Part shown: positions 11,386 through 18,210 of the stretch, piece after piece
Layout: the number at the start of each line of letters is the position of its first letter
Position numbering within the stretch: position 1 is the first letter of the stretch
From: Ideonella alba
Lineage (GTDB): Bacteria > Pseudomonadota > Gammaproteobacteria > Burkholderiales > Burkholderiaceae_C
Length of the DNA stretch: 64,000 bases
Direction: 5' to 3'
Assembly: GCF_018069875.1 (NCBI RefSeq)
Contig: NZ_JAGQDF010000006.1
Coordinates: 248,001 to 312,000 of the forward strand
The notes under the pieces: generated by a model
Seen by the model: only the letters and a program-made list of their open reading frames with translations
The model's database searches: none
What the model was told of the DNA's origin: nothing
Made by a program: the position numbers and the translations under genes

Positions 11386-11410
11386 CCCTAGCGCGGACAG
11401 GGCACTAGGG
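11386..11410. promoter_or_regulatory. Inverted repeat CCCTAG-N13-CTAGGG
   Basis: A perfect six-base inverted repeat with a 13-base spacer lies eight bases after ugpQ and 64 bases before the next ATG. No T-run follows, so it is not a classical intrinsic terminator. The spacing would suit an operator or activator site for the downstream gene. Its function is unknown. Confidence 0.3.
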
Positions 11411-11474
11411 ATGGGACTCAGGGGCTGATGGGCCCACGCTGCGGCTCCTCATCCCGCCCCGTCTGGAGCCCGTC

Positions 11475-12644
11475 ATGACCACTGCGATCCACCGTCGCGA
11501 CTTCCTCGCCTGGAGCAGCGCCAGCGCGCTGGTCGTGCCCGCCCGCGCGGCCCGGCCCGACCGCATGGACCCCCGTGTGCTGCACGTGCTCGGCGCGAGC
11601 GATGGTTCGACGCCGCAGGGTGCGCCGGTCACTGGCCCCGATGGCGCGCTGTACGGCTGCTTCATGCATGGCGGCTCGGGCAGCCTGGGCCAGGTCTACC
11701 GGCTGGCTCTGGACGGCGACTACAGCGAGCTGGTGGCCATGCGCTACAGCGACACGAATGGCTTCGGCCCGTCGGGTGAGCCGGCCTTCGACGGCCAGGG
11801 CGCGCTGTGGGCCTGCACGATGTTCGGCGGCCGCCAGCGCCTGGGCACCCTGCTGCGCCACACCGCGGCCGATGGGCCGCAGAGCTGGGAGCCGGGCGCC
11901 GGCCGGTCCCAGGGCCCGGGCCAGTTCCAGGGGCGCCTGGCGGTGCTGGGCGACCACCTGTACGGCATCGCCGGGCTGCGGCGTGACCGCGCGGACAACG
12001 CAATCTACCGCACGCCGATCGAGCAGCCCTGGCGCGCCCGGGTGATCGCCTCGCCGCGCGCCGAGGGCCTGGGGGCGGTGATCTCGGGCCCGTTGTCGGT
12101 GCCCGGCGGCGCGCTCGTGGGCACCACCAGCGAGCCGCTCGAACGGGGTGGCGCGCTCTACCGCATGGACGTCCGCAGCGGCGCGCTGCAGGTGCTGCAC
12201 ACCTGGTCCAGCGGCGGGCCGCGGGGCGAACTGGTGCTGGCTGACGATGGCTGGGTCTGGGGCGTGCTCAGCGCCGACCGGGCGCGCCACCAAGGCCAGG
12301 TCTGGCGCTGCCACCCTCGCCGCGGCGCGCTGCAGGTGGTGCATGCCTTCACCGGCGGCGAGGACGGCGCCTACCCCAGCGGCGGCCTGGCCCGCCACCC
12401 CGACGGCTCGCTGTGGGGCCTGACCAATGGCGGTGGCGACCTGGCCATGCCGCGCGGCACGCTCTACCGCATCACACCCGACGGCGAATATGCGGTGATG
12501 CACCGCTTCAGCGAGGACGACCCCTGCGGCTACAGCCCCGAGGGCGCGCCCGGCATCGCCGCTGACGGCAGCGTGGTGGGCTGCACCGGTGCCGGCGGCG
12601 CGCTCGGCCGCGGCACGCTGTTCGCGCTGGACTACGTGGCCTGA
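11475..12644 (+). CDS. Secreted GloVer-type tandem-repeat (beta-propeller-like) protein
   Basis: 389-residue protein with a twin-arginine-like leader (HRRDFLAWSSASALVVPARA) followed by repeated blocks. The repeats have the form G-x-LYRITPDGEY...HRFSEDD...G and DGSLWGLTNGGG...GTLYR, the pattern of the GloVer (TIGR03803-like) tandem repeat, usually found in exported proteins and predicted to form propeller blades. No catalytic motif is recognisable. It stands alone after the ugp operon and its 3' end overlaps the convergent MFS gene by 13 bases. Role unknown; surface or periplasmic location is inferred from the leader. Confidence 0.65.
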   Translation: MTTAIHRRDFLAWSSASALVVPARAARPDRMDPRVLHVLGASDGSTPQGAPVTGPDGALYGCFMHGGSGSLGQVYRLALDGDYSELVAMRYSDTNGFGPSGEPAFDGQGALWACTMFGGRQRLGTLLRHTAADGPQSWEPGAGRSQGPGQFQGRLAVLGDHLYGIAGLRRDRADNAIYRTPIEQPWRARVIASPRAEGLGAVISGPLSVPGGALVGTTSEPLERGGALYRMDVRSGALQVLHTWSSGGPRGELVLADDGWVWGVLSADRARHQGQVWRCHPRRGALQVVHAFTGGEDGAYPSGGLARHPDGSLWGLTNGGGDLAMPRGTLYRITPDGEYAVMHRFSEDDPCGYSPEGAPGIAADGSVVGCTGAGGALGRGTLFALDYVA

Positions 12645-13885
12645 GCCGGCGTGGGCAGTTGCCGGGCGCCGCGGATCGCCGGCAGCCGCCAGGCGAGCAG
12701 GGCCAGCAGCGCGCTGCCGATGGCTGCGCTGGCCAGCGAGGCGCGCAGACCCACATGCTCACCCAGCCAGCCGCCCCACAGCGCGCCGGGTCCGGCGGGC
12801 AGCAGAATCAGCCAGCGCATGGTGCTGGTCATGCGCCCCAGCAGCGGCTCGGGCGTGGCCGCCTGGCGCAGCGAGATGAAGTTGATGAACAGGATCACCG
12901 CGCCGGCCCCGAAGCACATCAGCATCCAGGCGAAGGCCGCCACGCCCCAGACGCCCGTGGGCGCCAGTGCCACGGCACCCCAGCCCATCGACGTGATGGC
13001 GAAGCCGACGACCAGGCTGGGGCCGGGCCCGATGCGCCGGCTCAGGCGGTCACCGCGCAGGCTGGCAGTGACCGTGCCCACGCCCAGCGCGATGTAGCAC
13101 AGGCCCACCTGGCGCTCGTCCAGACCCAGCGTGCGCGTGGCGTGCAGGATCTGCACCACCAGCGCCGAGTGGTAGCACATCTGCCAGGTGGCCACGCAGG
13201 CCGCCAGCGACACCAGCAGCGTCTGCGAACGCACGAAGCGCAGGCCCTCGAGCAGCTCGTGCAGGAAGCCGCGGCGGGTATCGCCGTCGCGGTGTTCGGT
13301 GACACGCAGGCCCTTGAGCACGCCGGCCGAGAACGTCAGCAGCACGGCATCGGCCAGCAGCGCCAGCGGCGCGCCCACCGCGCGGATCAGCAGGCCTGCC
13401 AGGCCGGGGCCGACCACCTCGGCGCCCGAGCTGGCCAGCGCGTTCTTGGCGTGGGCCTCGACCAGGCGCTGGCGCGGCACCACCTGGGTCAGCACGATCT
13501 GTGCGGCGGTGCCGGCACTGACGTTGACCATGCCGACGACGAAGGCCACGCCATACAGCCAGTTCATCGACAGCCAGCCCATCGCCCAGGCCAGCGGCAC
13601 CGAGCCCACCGCCAAGGCCAGCGACAGCTCACCCGCGACATACACCGGCAGCTTGCGCACGCGGTCCAGCCACACGCCCGAGGGCAGCGAGAACAGCACG
13701 AAGGGCAGCAGCTCCAGCGCCGTCAGCCAGCCCATCTGCGTCGGGCTGGCGTGCAGCAGCACCGCGGCCGACAGCGGCAGCGCCAGCAGCGTGATCTGAC
13801 CGCCCAGCGAGCCGCACAGCACCGACACCCACAGGCGCCGGTAGGCGGGGTCACGCAACAGGTCGTCGGGGCGCAGGCGGTACAA
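12632..13885 (-). CDS. MFS transporter, EntS/MFS_3-like exporter
   Basis: Integral membrane protein of 417 residues with about 12 predicted spans and the MFS_3 pattern seen in enterobactin exporter EntS and many drug exporters. The typical first-loop motif appears as PSGVWLDRVRKLPVYV, and PRQRLVEAHAKNALASSGAEVVGP is a family hallmark. The start is a TTG at 13885 backed by GGAGA ten bases upstream; the next in-frame Met lies inside the second helix. The substrate is unknown. It is divergent from the bactofilin cluster, 67 bases away, and overlaps the preceding gene tail to tail. Confidence 0.85.
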   Translation of the reverse strand: MYRLRPDDLLRDPAYRRLWVSVLCGSLGGQITLLALPLSAAVLLHASPTQMGWLTALELLPFVLFSLPSGVWLDRVRKLPVYVAGELSLALAVGSVPLAWAMGWLSMNWLYGVAFVVGMVNVSAGTAAQIVLTQVVPRQRLVEAHAKNALASSGAEVVGPGLAGLLIRAVGAPLALLADAVLLTFSAGVLKGLRVTEHRDGDTRRGFLHELLEGLRFVRSQTLLVSLAACVATWQMCYHSALVVQILHATRTLGLDERQVGLCYIALGVGTVTASLRGDRLSRRIGPGPSLVVGFAITSMGWGAVALAPTGVWGVAAFAWMLMCFGAGAVILFINFISLRQAATPEPLLGRMTSTMRWLILLPAGPGALWGGWLGEHVGLRASLASAAIGSALLALLAWRLPAIRGARQLPTPAQAT

Positions 13886-13952
13886 CGGGGGCGGTCTCCG
13901 GAAGTGCGGGCGTCAGGGGCCGGGCGATGCTAGCAGGCGATAATCCACGGCC

Positions 13953-14270
13953 ATGCACGACGAGCAGTCGATCGACCAGTACTTCACCGAGCAGATCGTC
14001 GGCCCGACGCGCCAGGTGACGCTGGGCTCCAGTGCCGGGCTGGTGCGCCAGCCCTCGCGCGGTGTGCTGGTCGAAGGCAGTCGCGCCGGGCTGGAGCTGA
14101 CGCTGCTGGCGGCGCGCAGCGCCTGGGCCGCCGAGCCGGGAGAGGTGCTGGTGGGGCGGCCCGTGTCGCTGCCGCGCCTGGCGCGCTGGCGCATCGGGCT
14201 GCTGCTGGTGGCCTGGCTGGTCTGGAGTGCCGGCCTGGTGGCCGCCTGCGCCTGGTGGTGGCGGGTCTGA
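13953..14270 (+). CDS. Small single-span membrane protein at the head of the bactofilin cluster
   Basis: 105-residue protein of no recognised family. Residues 1-80 are hydrophilic with a mildly charged N terminus (MHDEQSIDQYFTEQIVG). A single strong hydrophobic helix near the C terminus (about 83-103) ends AACAWWWRV, so it is probably tail-anchored in the inner membrane with the bulk in the cytoplasm. It lies 25 bases before the first bactofilin gene and is presumably co-transcribed. It might recruit the polymer to the membrane, but that is inference from position only. Confidence 0.7.
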   Translation: MHDEQSIDQYFTEQIVGPTRQVTLGSSAGLVRQPSRGVLVEGSRAGLELTLLAARSAWAAEPGEVLVGRPVSLPRLARWRIGLLLVAWLVWSAGLVAACAWWWRV

Positions 14271-14295
14271 GCGTGACGCAATCAAGGAATCCACA

Positions 14296-14736
14296 GTGAA
14301 GGACGATCTGCCCGCGGCCAACCACGACACGCTGGTGATCGACCCGGTGCGCCTGGGCATCGTGAACCGCCTGGCCGAGGGCAGCGTGCTCGATGGCCGG
14401 GTGCGCTATGCCGGCGGCCTGATGCTGCAGGGCGAACTGGGCGGCCAGGGCGAGATCGTCGGGCGTCTGGTGGTGTGGCCGGGCGGTGTGATCCGCGGCC
14501 GCTTCCGCGTGCTGGGCGACCTGTACCTGCTGGGCCGTGCCGGCGCCGACGTGCCGGATGCCGACCCCGACACCGTGATCGAGTGCCAGGGCACCGTCTA
14601 CGTGGCCAGCAGCGGCGTGTCCACCGGCACGCTGCTGGCCACGCGCCTGCGTATGTATGATGGCGCGACGCTGCAGGGGCCCTTTCGCACCCTGCGCGGC
14701 GAGTCCGCGCTGCCGGTGCTCGACGACACCGCCTGA
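14296..14736 (+). CDS. Bactofilin-family polymer-forming protein (first of three)
   Basis: 146-residue protein with the bactofilin (DUF583) beta-helix pattern: glycine-spaced short hydrophobic strands such as LAEGSVLDGRVRYAGGLML and GGQGEIVGRLVVWPGGVIRG. Bactofilins polymerise without nucleotides into membrane-associated filaments used in cell shape, stalk formation or polarity. The GTG at 14296 is preferred because AAGGAA sits seven bases upstream; longer in-frame versions would overlap the membrane-protein gene. It is divergent in sequence from the other two bactofilins here and rather short in its flanking tails. Confidence 0.75.
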   Translation: MKDDLPAANHDTLVIDPVRLGIVNRLAEGSVLDGRVRYAGGLMLQGELGGQGEIVGRLVVWPGGVIRGRFRVLGDLYLLGRAGADVPDADPDTVIECQGTVYVASSGVSTGTLLATRLRMYDGATLQGPFRTLRGESALPVLDDTA

Positions 14737-14739
14737 GCC

Positions 14740-15240
14740 ATGGACGACACCACTGCCCTGCCCTCCCCCGACGACAACGGCCAGCCGGCTGCCGAGGTCC
14801 CCGCGATCGCGCTGGGCCAGACCATGCCCGACGTCGACCGTGTGCCCACGCTGCAGCCCGCGGTGCAGGCACTGCCTGGTGCCGATCTGTCGGCCCGCCA
14901 CTCCACGCTGGCCTCGGGCCTGTCCTTCACCGGCGCGGCGCGCATCGTCGGTTCGATCACCGTGGCCGGCGAGGTACAGGGCGACCTGCGGCTCGAACAG
15001 TCGCCCGACGGCCATGTGACGATCACCGAAACCGGCACCGTGGTCGGCGACATCTGCGCACCCAACATCGCGGTGATGGGTCAGGCCGTGGGCCTGCTCG
15101 ATGCCTCGGGCGGCCGGGTCACGCTGCACGAATCGGCCAGCGTCTCCGGCCGCATCCGCTACACCCACCTGCAGGTCAACGGCGCCGACCTGAACGCGCA
15201 GCTGGAGCGCGTGCGCACCGATGTCCCGAAGCAGGGCTGA
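14740..15240 (+). CDS. Bactofilin-family polymer-forming protein (second of three)
   Basis: 166 residues: an N-terminal disordered, acidic/proline-rich stretch of about 55 residues, then the bactofilin core with STLASGLSFTGAARIVGSI and ITVAGEVQGDLRLEQS, and a short tail. The ATG lies three bases after the previous stop, so the genes are tightly coupled. It overlaps the next (membrane-protein) gene by 20 bases. Different N-terminal tails on the three paralogues suggest they could co-polymerise or cap one another; this is inference. Confidence 0.8.
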   Translation: MDDTTALPSPDDNGQPAAEVPAIALGQTMPDVDRVPTLQPAVQALPGADLSARHSTLASGLSFTGAARIVGSITVAGEVQGDLRLEQSPDGHVTITETGTVVGDICAPNIAVMGQAVGLLDASGGRVTLHESASVSGRIRYTHLQVNGADLNAQLERVRTDVPKQG

Positions 15241-15664
15241 GGCGACCACGGTCGCCACCAGCCAGGAGCTGCTGCGCTCCGCGCTCCAACGTTCGCAGCG
15301 GCGCAACACCTGGGTGGCCCGGCGCCGCCTGGCCTGGCGCTGGAGCGTGTTCCTGCTGGGCAAGGCGCTGGTCTACCTGGGGCCGCCGCTGCTGCTGGCC
15401 TCGCTGGCCGCCTGGTGGTGGCTGCGCGCGGCCGGTGCGGACGGCGCGGCCCCGCCCGCCCGGACGGCGGTCACGCCTGCGGTCAGGCCCATGCCGGCGG
15501 CATCGGTCGCTGCGCCAGCCGTGCCCGTCGCGCCGCCGGCCGCCAGCGCACCGCTGCAGTTGCGCCTGGATGACGAGTCCCTGGCCGCCCAGCCGCAGTC
15601 TCGTCACCGTCGGTTACCATCGCGATCAGCAGAAGCGGCCTCCGCGGCCGACGCTCAGGAGTAG
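15221..15664 (+). CDS. Single-span membrane protein with Ala/Pro-rich tail inside the bactofilin cluster
   Basis: 147 residues without a recognised family. A basic N-terminal region (RSALQRSQRRNTWVARRR) precedes one hydrophobic helix at about 45-68. After that comes a low-complexity Ala/Pro-rich stretch that would lie in the periplasm by the positive-inside rule. It starts inside the end of the second bactofilin gene and ends two bases before the third, so it is part of the same transcript. A link between the cytoplasmic filament and the cell wall is an attractive but untested role. Confidence 0.7.
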   Translation: MSRSRAEATTVATSQELLRSALQRSQRRNTWVARRRLAWRWSVFLLGKALVYLGPPLLLASLAAWWWLRAAGADGAAPPARTAVTPAVRPMPAASVAAPAVPVAPPAASAPLQLRLDDESLAAQPQSRHRRLPSRSAEAASAADAQE

Positions 15665-15666
15665 AT

Positions 15667-16104
15667 GTGAACAGCCCAGATGCCACCCGCGCTCCGGCGC
15701 GCCTTGTGCCCGTCGAGCAGCTCAATGCGATTTCCAGCCTGATCGCTGAAGGGGCCGTCTTCGAAGGCTCGTTCAGCTCGCGCCAGGACCTGGGTCTGAA
15801 GGTGGACGGCCTGCTGCAGGGCGACATCAGCTTCCAGAGTGGTGGCACGGTGCATGTGGGTGCCACCGGCGTGATCGAGTCCACCACGATCGAGGCCGAT
15901 CATGTGCTGATCGAGGGCAAGGTGCGCGGCACCGTGATCGCGCGCAAGTCGCTCGAGATCACCGGCACCGCCACGCTGCTGGGCGACGCCCTGTACGACG
16001 CGCTGCTCGACATCCACCCGCGCGCCCGTCTGCGCGGCAAGGTGGAGTACCGCGGTGAGATCGAAGGCCACCAGCTGGAGCAGCGGCCCTTCGGCTCGAA
16101 CTGA
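15667..16104 (+). CDS. Bactofilin-family polymer-forming protein (third of three)
   Basis: 145-residue protein and the clearest bactofilin of the set: INAISSLIAEGAVFEGSF-like entry (NAISSLIAEGAVFEGSFSS), then regular beta-helix turns LKVDGLLQGDI, VHVGATGVIESTTIEADHV, LIEGKVRGTVIA and a terminal RLRGKVEYRGEIEGHQLE. Bactofilins form nucleotide-independent cytoplasmic filaments. It begins with GTG at 15667, two bases after the preceding stop, which indicates coupling. A GC hairpin follows and separates it from convergent argJ. Confidence 0.88.
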   Translation: MNSPDATRAPARLVPVEQLNAISSLIAEGAVFEGSFSSRQDLGLKVDGLLQGDISFQSGGTVHVGATGVIESTTIEADHVLIEGKVRGTVIARKSLEITGTATLLGDALYDALLDIHPRARLRGKVEYRGEIEGHQLEQRPFGSN

Positions 16105-16115
16105 GGCACCAGCCG

Positions 16116-16132
16116 GGCGGCGTCACGCCGCC
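16116..16132. terminator. GC hairpin between convergent bactofilin and argJ genes
   Basis: Perfect inverted repeat GGCGGCG-TCA-CGCCGCC in the 47-bp gap between convergent genes. There is no T-tract, but the position suggests a bidirectional transcription stop. Confidence 0.45.
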
Positions 16133-16151
16133 ACGGCCCGCACGCCTGCGC

Positions 16152-17381
16152 TCAAGAGCGGTAGTCGGCGTTGATGCTGACGTAGTCGTGCGACAGGTCG
16201 CAGGTCCAGACGGTGCTGCTGGCTGCGCCACGGCCCAGGTGCACGCGCACCGTGATCTCGGCCTGCTTCATCACCCGCTGCCCGTCTTCCTCGCGGTAGG
16301 CTGGGTGCCGGCCGCCCTGCGTGACGACATGCACGTCGTCCAGGTGCATCTCGATGAGCTGCTGGTCAAGGTCGTCAATGCCGGCGTAGCCCACCGCGGC
16401 CAGGATGCGGCCCAGGTTGGGGTCGCTGGCGAAGAACGCGGTCTTGACCAGCGGCGAGTGGGCGATCGCGTAGGCCGCCAGGCGGCATTCGGCCTCGGTG
16501 CGGCCGCCGTCGATCTGCACCGTGATGAACTTGGTGGCGCCTTCGCCGTCGCGCACGATGGCCTGGGCCAGCTGGCGCGCCACCGCGAACACCGCGTCGC
16601 GCAGGATCTTGCCGTCGGCGCTGTCGAGCGCGGTGATCTCGGCGTGGCCCGCCTGGCGGGTGGCGATCAGCACGAAGCTGTCGTTGGTGGAGGTGTCGCC
16701 GTCGATCGTGATGCGGTTGAACGAGGCATCCGCCGCCTGCTTGACCAAGGGCTGCAGCAGCGACGGGGCCAGCACCGCATCGGTGGCGATGAAGCCCAGC
16801 ATCGTCGCCATGTTCGGGCGGATCATGCCCGCGCCCTTGGAGATGCCGGTGACGGTGACCGTGCGGCCACCGATCTGGACCTGGCGCGACGCGGCCTTGG
16901 GCAGGGTGTCGGTGGTCATGATGCCTTCGGCGGCACGCGACCAGTTCGACGCCGACAGGTCGGCCAGCGCGGCCGGCAGGCCGGCCTCGATGCGCTCGAC
17001 CGGCAGGGTTTCCATGATCACGCCGGTGGAGAACGGCAGCACCTGCTGCGGCGTCAGGCCCATGCGGGCGGCCAGTGCGTCGCAGCTGCGGCGGGCACGC
17101 GCCAGGCCGTCGGCGCCGGTGCCGGCATTGGCATTGCCGGTGTTGATCAGCACGGCGCGGATGGCCGAGCCGCTGGCCAGGTGCTCACGGCAGACCTGCA
17201 CCGGCGCTGCGCAGTAGCGGTTCCGGGTGAAGACGCCGGCCACGGCCGAGCCTTCGGCCAGCTCCAGCACCACCAGGTCCTTGCGGTTCGCCTTGCGCAC
17301 GCCGGCTTCGGCCACGCCCAGGCGCAGGCCGGGCACCGGGTGGAGGTCAGCGGGGTGGGGAGCGGTCAGCAGGACGGGCAT
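16152..17381 (-). CDS. argJ: Bifunctional glutamate N-acetyltransferase/amino-acid acetyltransferase ArgJ
   Basis: Recycles the acetyl group from N-acetylornithine to glutamate in arginine synthesis; some members also use acetyl-CoA. The 409-residue precursor contains the self-cleavage site in [15 protein letters not shown], where the Thr of ATML becomes the new N-terminal nucleophile of the beta chain. SKGAGMI just before it and the ending [15 protein letters not shown] (invariant family C terminus) confirm identity. The ATG at 17381 gives the usual N terminus ([17 protein letters not shown]); a longer in-frame start is less likely. argB is elsewhere in this window, so arginine genes are scattered. 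Confidence 0.97.
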   Translation of the reverse strand: MPVLLTAPHPADLHPVPGLRLGVAEAGVRKANRKDLVVLELAEGSAVAGVFTRNRYCAAPVQVCREHLASGSAIRAVLINTGNANAGTGADGLARARRSCDALAARMGLTPQQVLPFSTGVIMETLPVERIEAGLPAALADLSASNWSRAAEGIMTTDTLPKAASRQVQIGGRTVTVTGISKGAGMIRPNMATMLGFIATDAVLAPSLLQPLVKQAADASFNRITIDGDTSTNDSFVLIATRQAGHAEITALDSADGKILRDAVFAVARQLAQAIVRDGEGATKFITVQIDGGRTEAECRLAAYAIAHSPLVKTAFFASDPNLGRILAAVGYAGIDDLDQQLIEMHLDDVHVVTQGGRHPAYREEDGQRVMKQAEITVRVHLGRGAASSTVWTCDLSHDYVSINADYRS

Positions 17382-17465
17382 GGCGGTGGCGCAGGGCGGG
17401 TGGCTTCGGGGAAGGCGCATTGTAGGGAGGCGCCTGGGCGTCCTCCGATCCGCCACGCCGGCCCG

Positions 17466-17708
17466 TCAGGCCACCAGTTGCCCGATCGCCACCACCGCCA
17501 CCAGCACCAGCCCGAGCAGGCTGATGCCGCTGAGGATGCGCACGACCTGGCGGTCGGCCTCCTCGAAGGCCTGCGCGGGGTCGCGCATCAGGTCGTCGCT
17601 GGGATCCCAGACGGCCATCTCGCCCAGCAGCGGGCCCAGGGGCGGGACGTCGGCCAGACCGCGCTGGCTGAGCACCGCGGTCATCGTGAGTGTGGATTGG
17701 CGGGCCAT
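17466..17708 (-). CDS. Small membrane protein, second gene of the two-gene unit beside the C11 peptidase
   Basis: 80-residue protein of unknown family. Residues 1-55 are soluble and acidic (GEMAVWDPSDDLMRDPAQ), and a single hydrophobic helix fills the last 22 residues (ILSGISLLGLVLVAVVAIGQLVA), giving a tail-anchored layout. Its ATG at 17708 is five bases after the stop of the preceding 111-residue gene, so the pair is an operon. It may be a membrane partner or target of the neighbouring C11 peptidase; this is speculation from position and the shared upstream element. Confidence 0.65.
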   Translation of the reverse strand: MARQSTLTMTAVLSQRGLADVPPLGPLLGEMAVWDPSDDLMRDPAQAFEEADRQVVRILSGISLLGLVLVAVVAIGQLVA

Positions 17709-17713
17709 GGCGA

Positions 17714-18049
17714 TCACGCGGCGCGTTTCCAGGTGAAGAACTGCTCGCGCGGCGCTGCCCAGTACGGGGTCAGCGGGGTGCGCTGGGGCATGGCGCGACG
17801 CACCGGCGTCGAAGCGCTGATCGTGCGGGCGGGCGCCTCGGGCAGCACCTCGCGGTAGCGGCGCAGGCGTTCCAGCGCCTGCTGGATGCCGGCGGAGTCG
17901 CGCTGGCGCAGCGCCGCTTCGGCGTCGCGCAGCGCCTGCTCCAGCAGGGCGTTGGCAAAGGCACCGGTCGATCCCAGCGAGGCGCAATCGCCGGCAACCC
18001 GGCGGCAGCGTTGGATCTCGGCGTGAAGCATGTCGGGAAGGGTGGCCAT
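17714..18049 (-). CDS. Small helical protein of unknown function beside the C11 peptidase
   Basis: 111 residues, no recognised family. Residues 5-75 are predicted mainly helical with heptad-like spacing (LLEQALRDAEAALRQR, IQQALERLRRYREVL), and the tail is basic and proline-containing (RRAMPQRTPLTPYW). The ATG at 18049 has GGAGAG just upstream. It is followed directly by the 80-residue membrane protein. Its upstream region carries the same 23-bp element as the C11 peptidase gene at a nearly identical distance (114 versus 117 bases to the ATG), which argues for co-regulation. Confidence 0.65.
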   Translation of the reverse strand: MATLPDMLHAEIQRCRRVAGDCASLGSTGAFANALLEQALRDAEAALRQRDSAGIQQALERLRRYREVLPEAPARTISASTPVRRAMPQRTPLTPYWAAPREQFFTWKRAA

Positions 18050-18163
18050 GGTTGCTCTCCAGGTTGGACGCGTTGCCCATCGGTGGGCGTCGCGGCATGG
18101 TTGGCATTTCACCGGTCTTCGCGTGACATCACGACGCACAGACCACGGCCTGCCGACCCGGGG

Positions 18164-18186
18164 GCGTGGACGATCGATAGACGATC
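18164..18186 (-). promoter_or_regulatory. Copy 1 of a 23-bp shared element upstream of the small-protein operon
   Basis: On the + strand it reads GCGTG, one variable base, ACGATCGATAGACGATC. ACGATC occurs twice with an 11-bp period, one turn of the helix. It matches 19 of 23 positions of the element at 20206, and its low edge is 114 bases from the ATG at 18049. It occupies the gap between the C11 peptidase stop and the small-protein operon, so it most likely belongs to a separate promoter there. Confidence 0.6.
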
Positions 18187-18210
18187 GAGCCCACCCCCCA
18201 GATGCGCTGC

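Noticed and set aside
18164..18186. Simple palindrome or intrinsic terminator after the C11 gene
   Set aside because: CGATCGAT is locally self-complementary, but the element is shared with 20206 as a direct repeat and has no GC stem or T-run.
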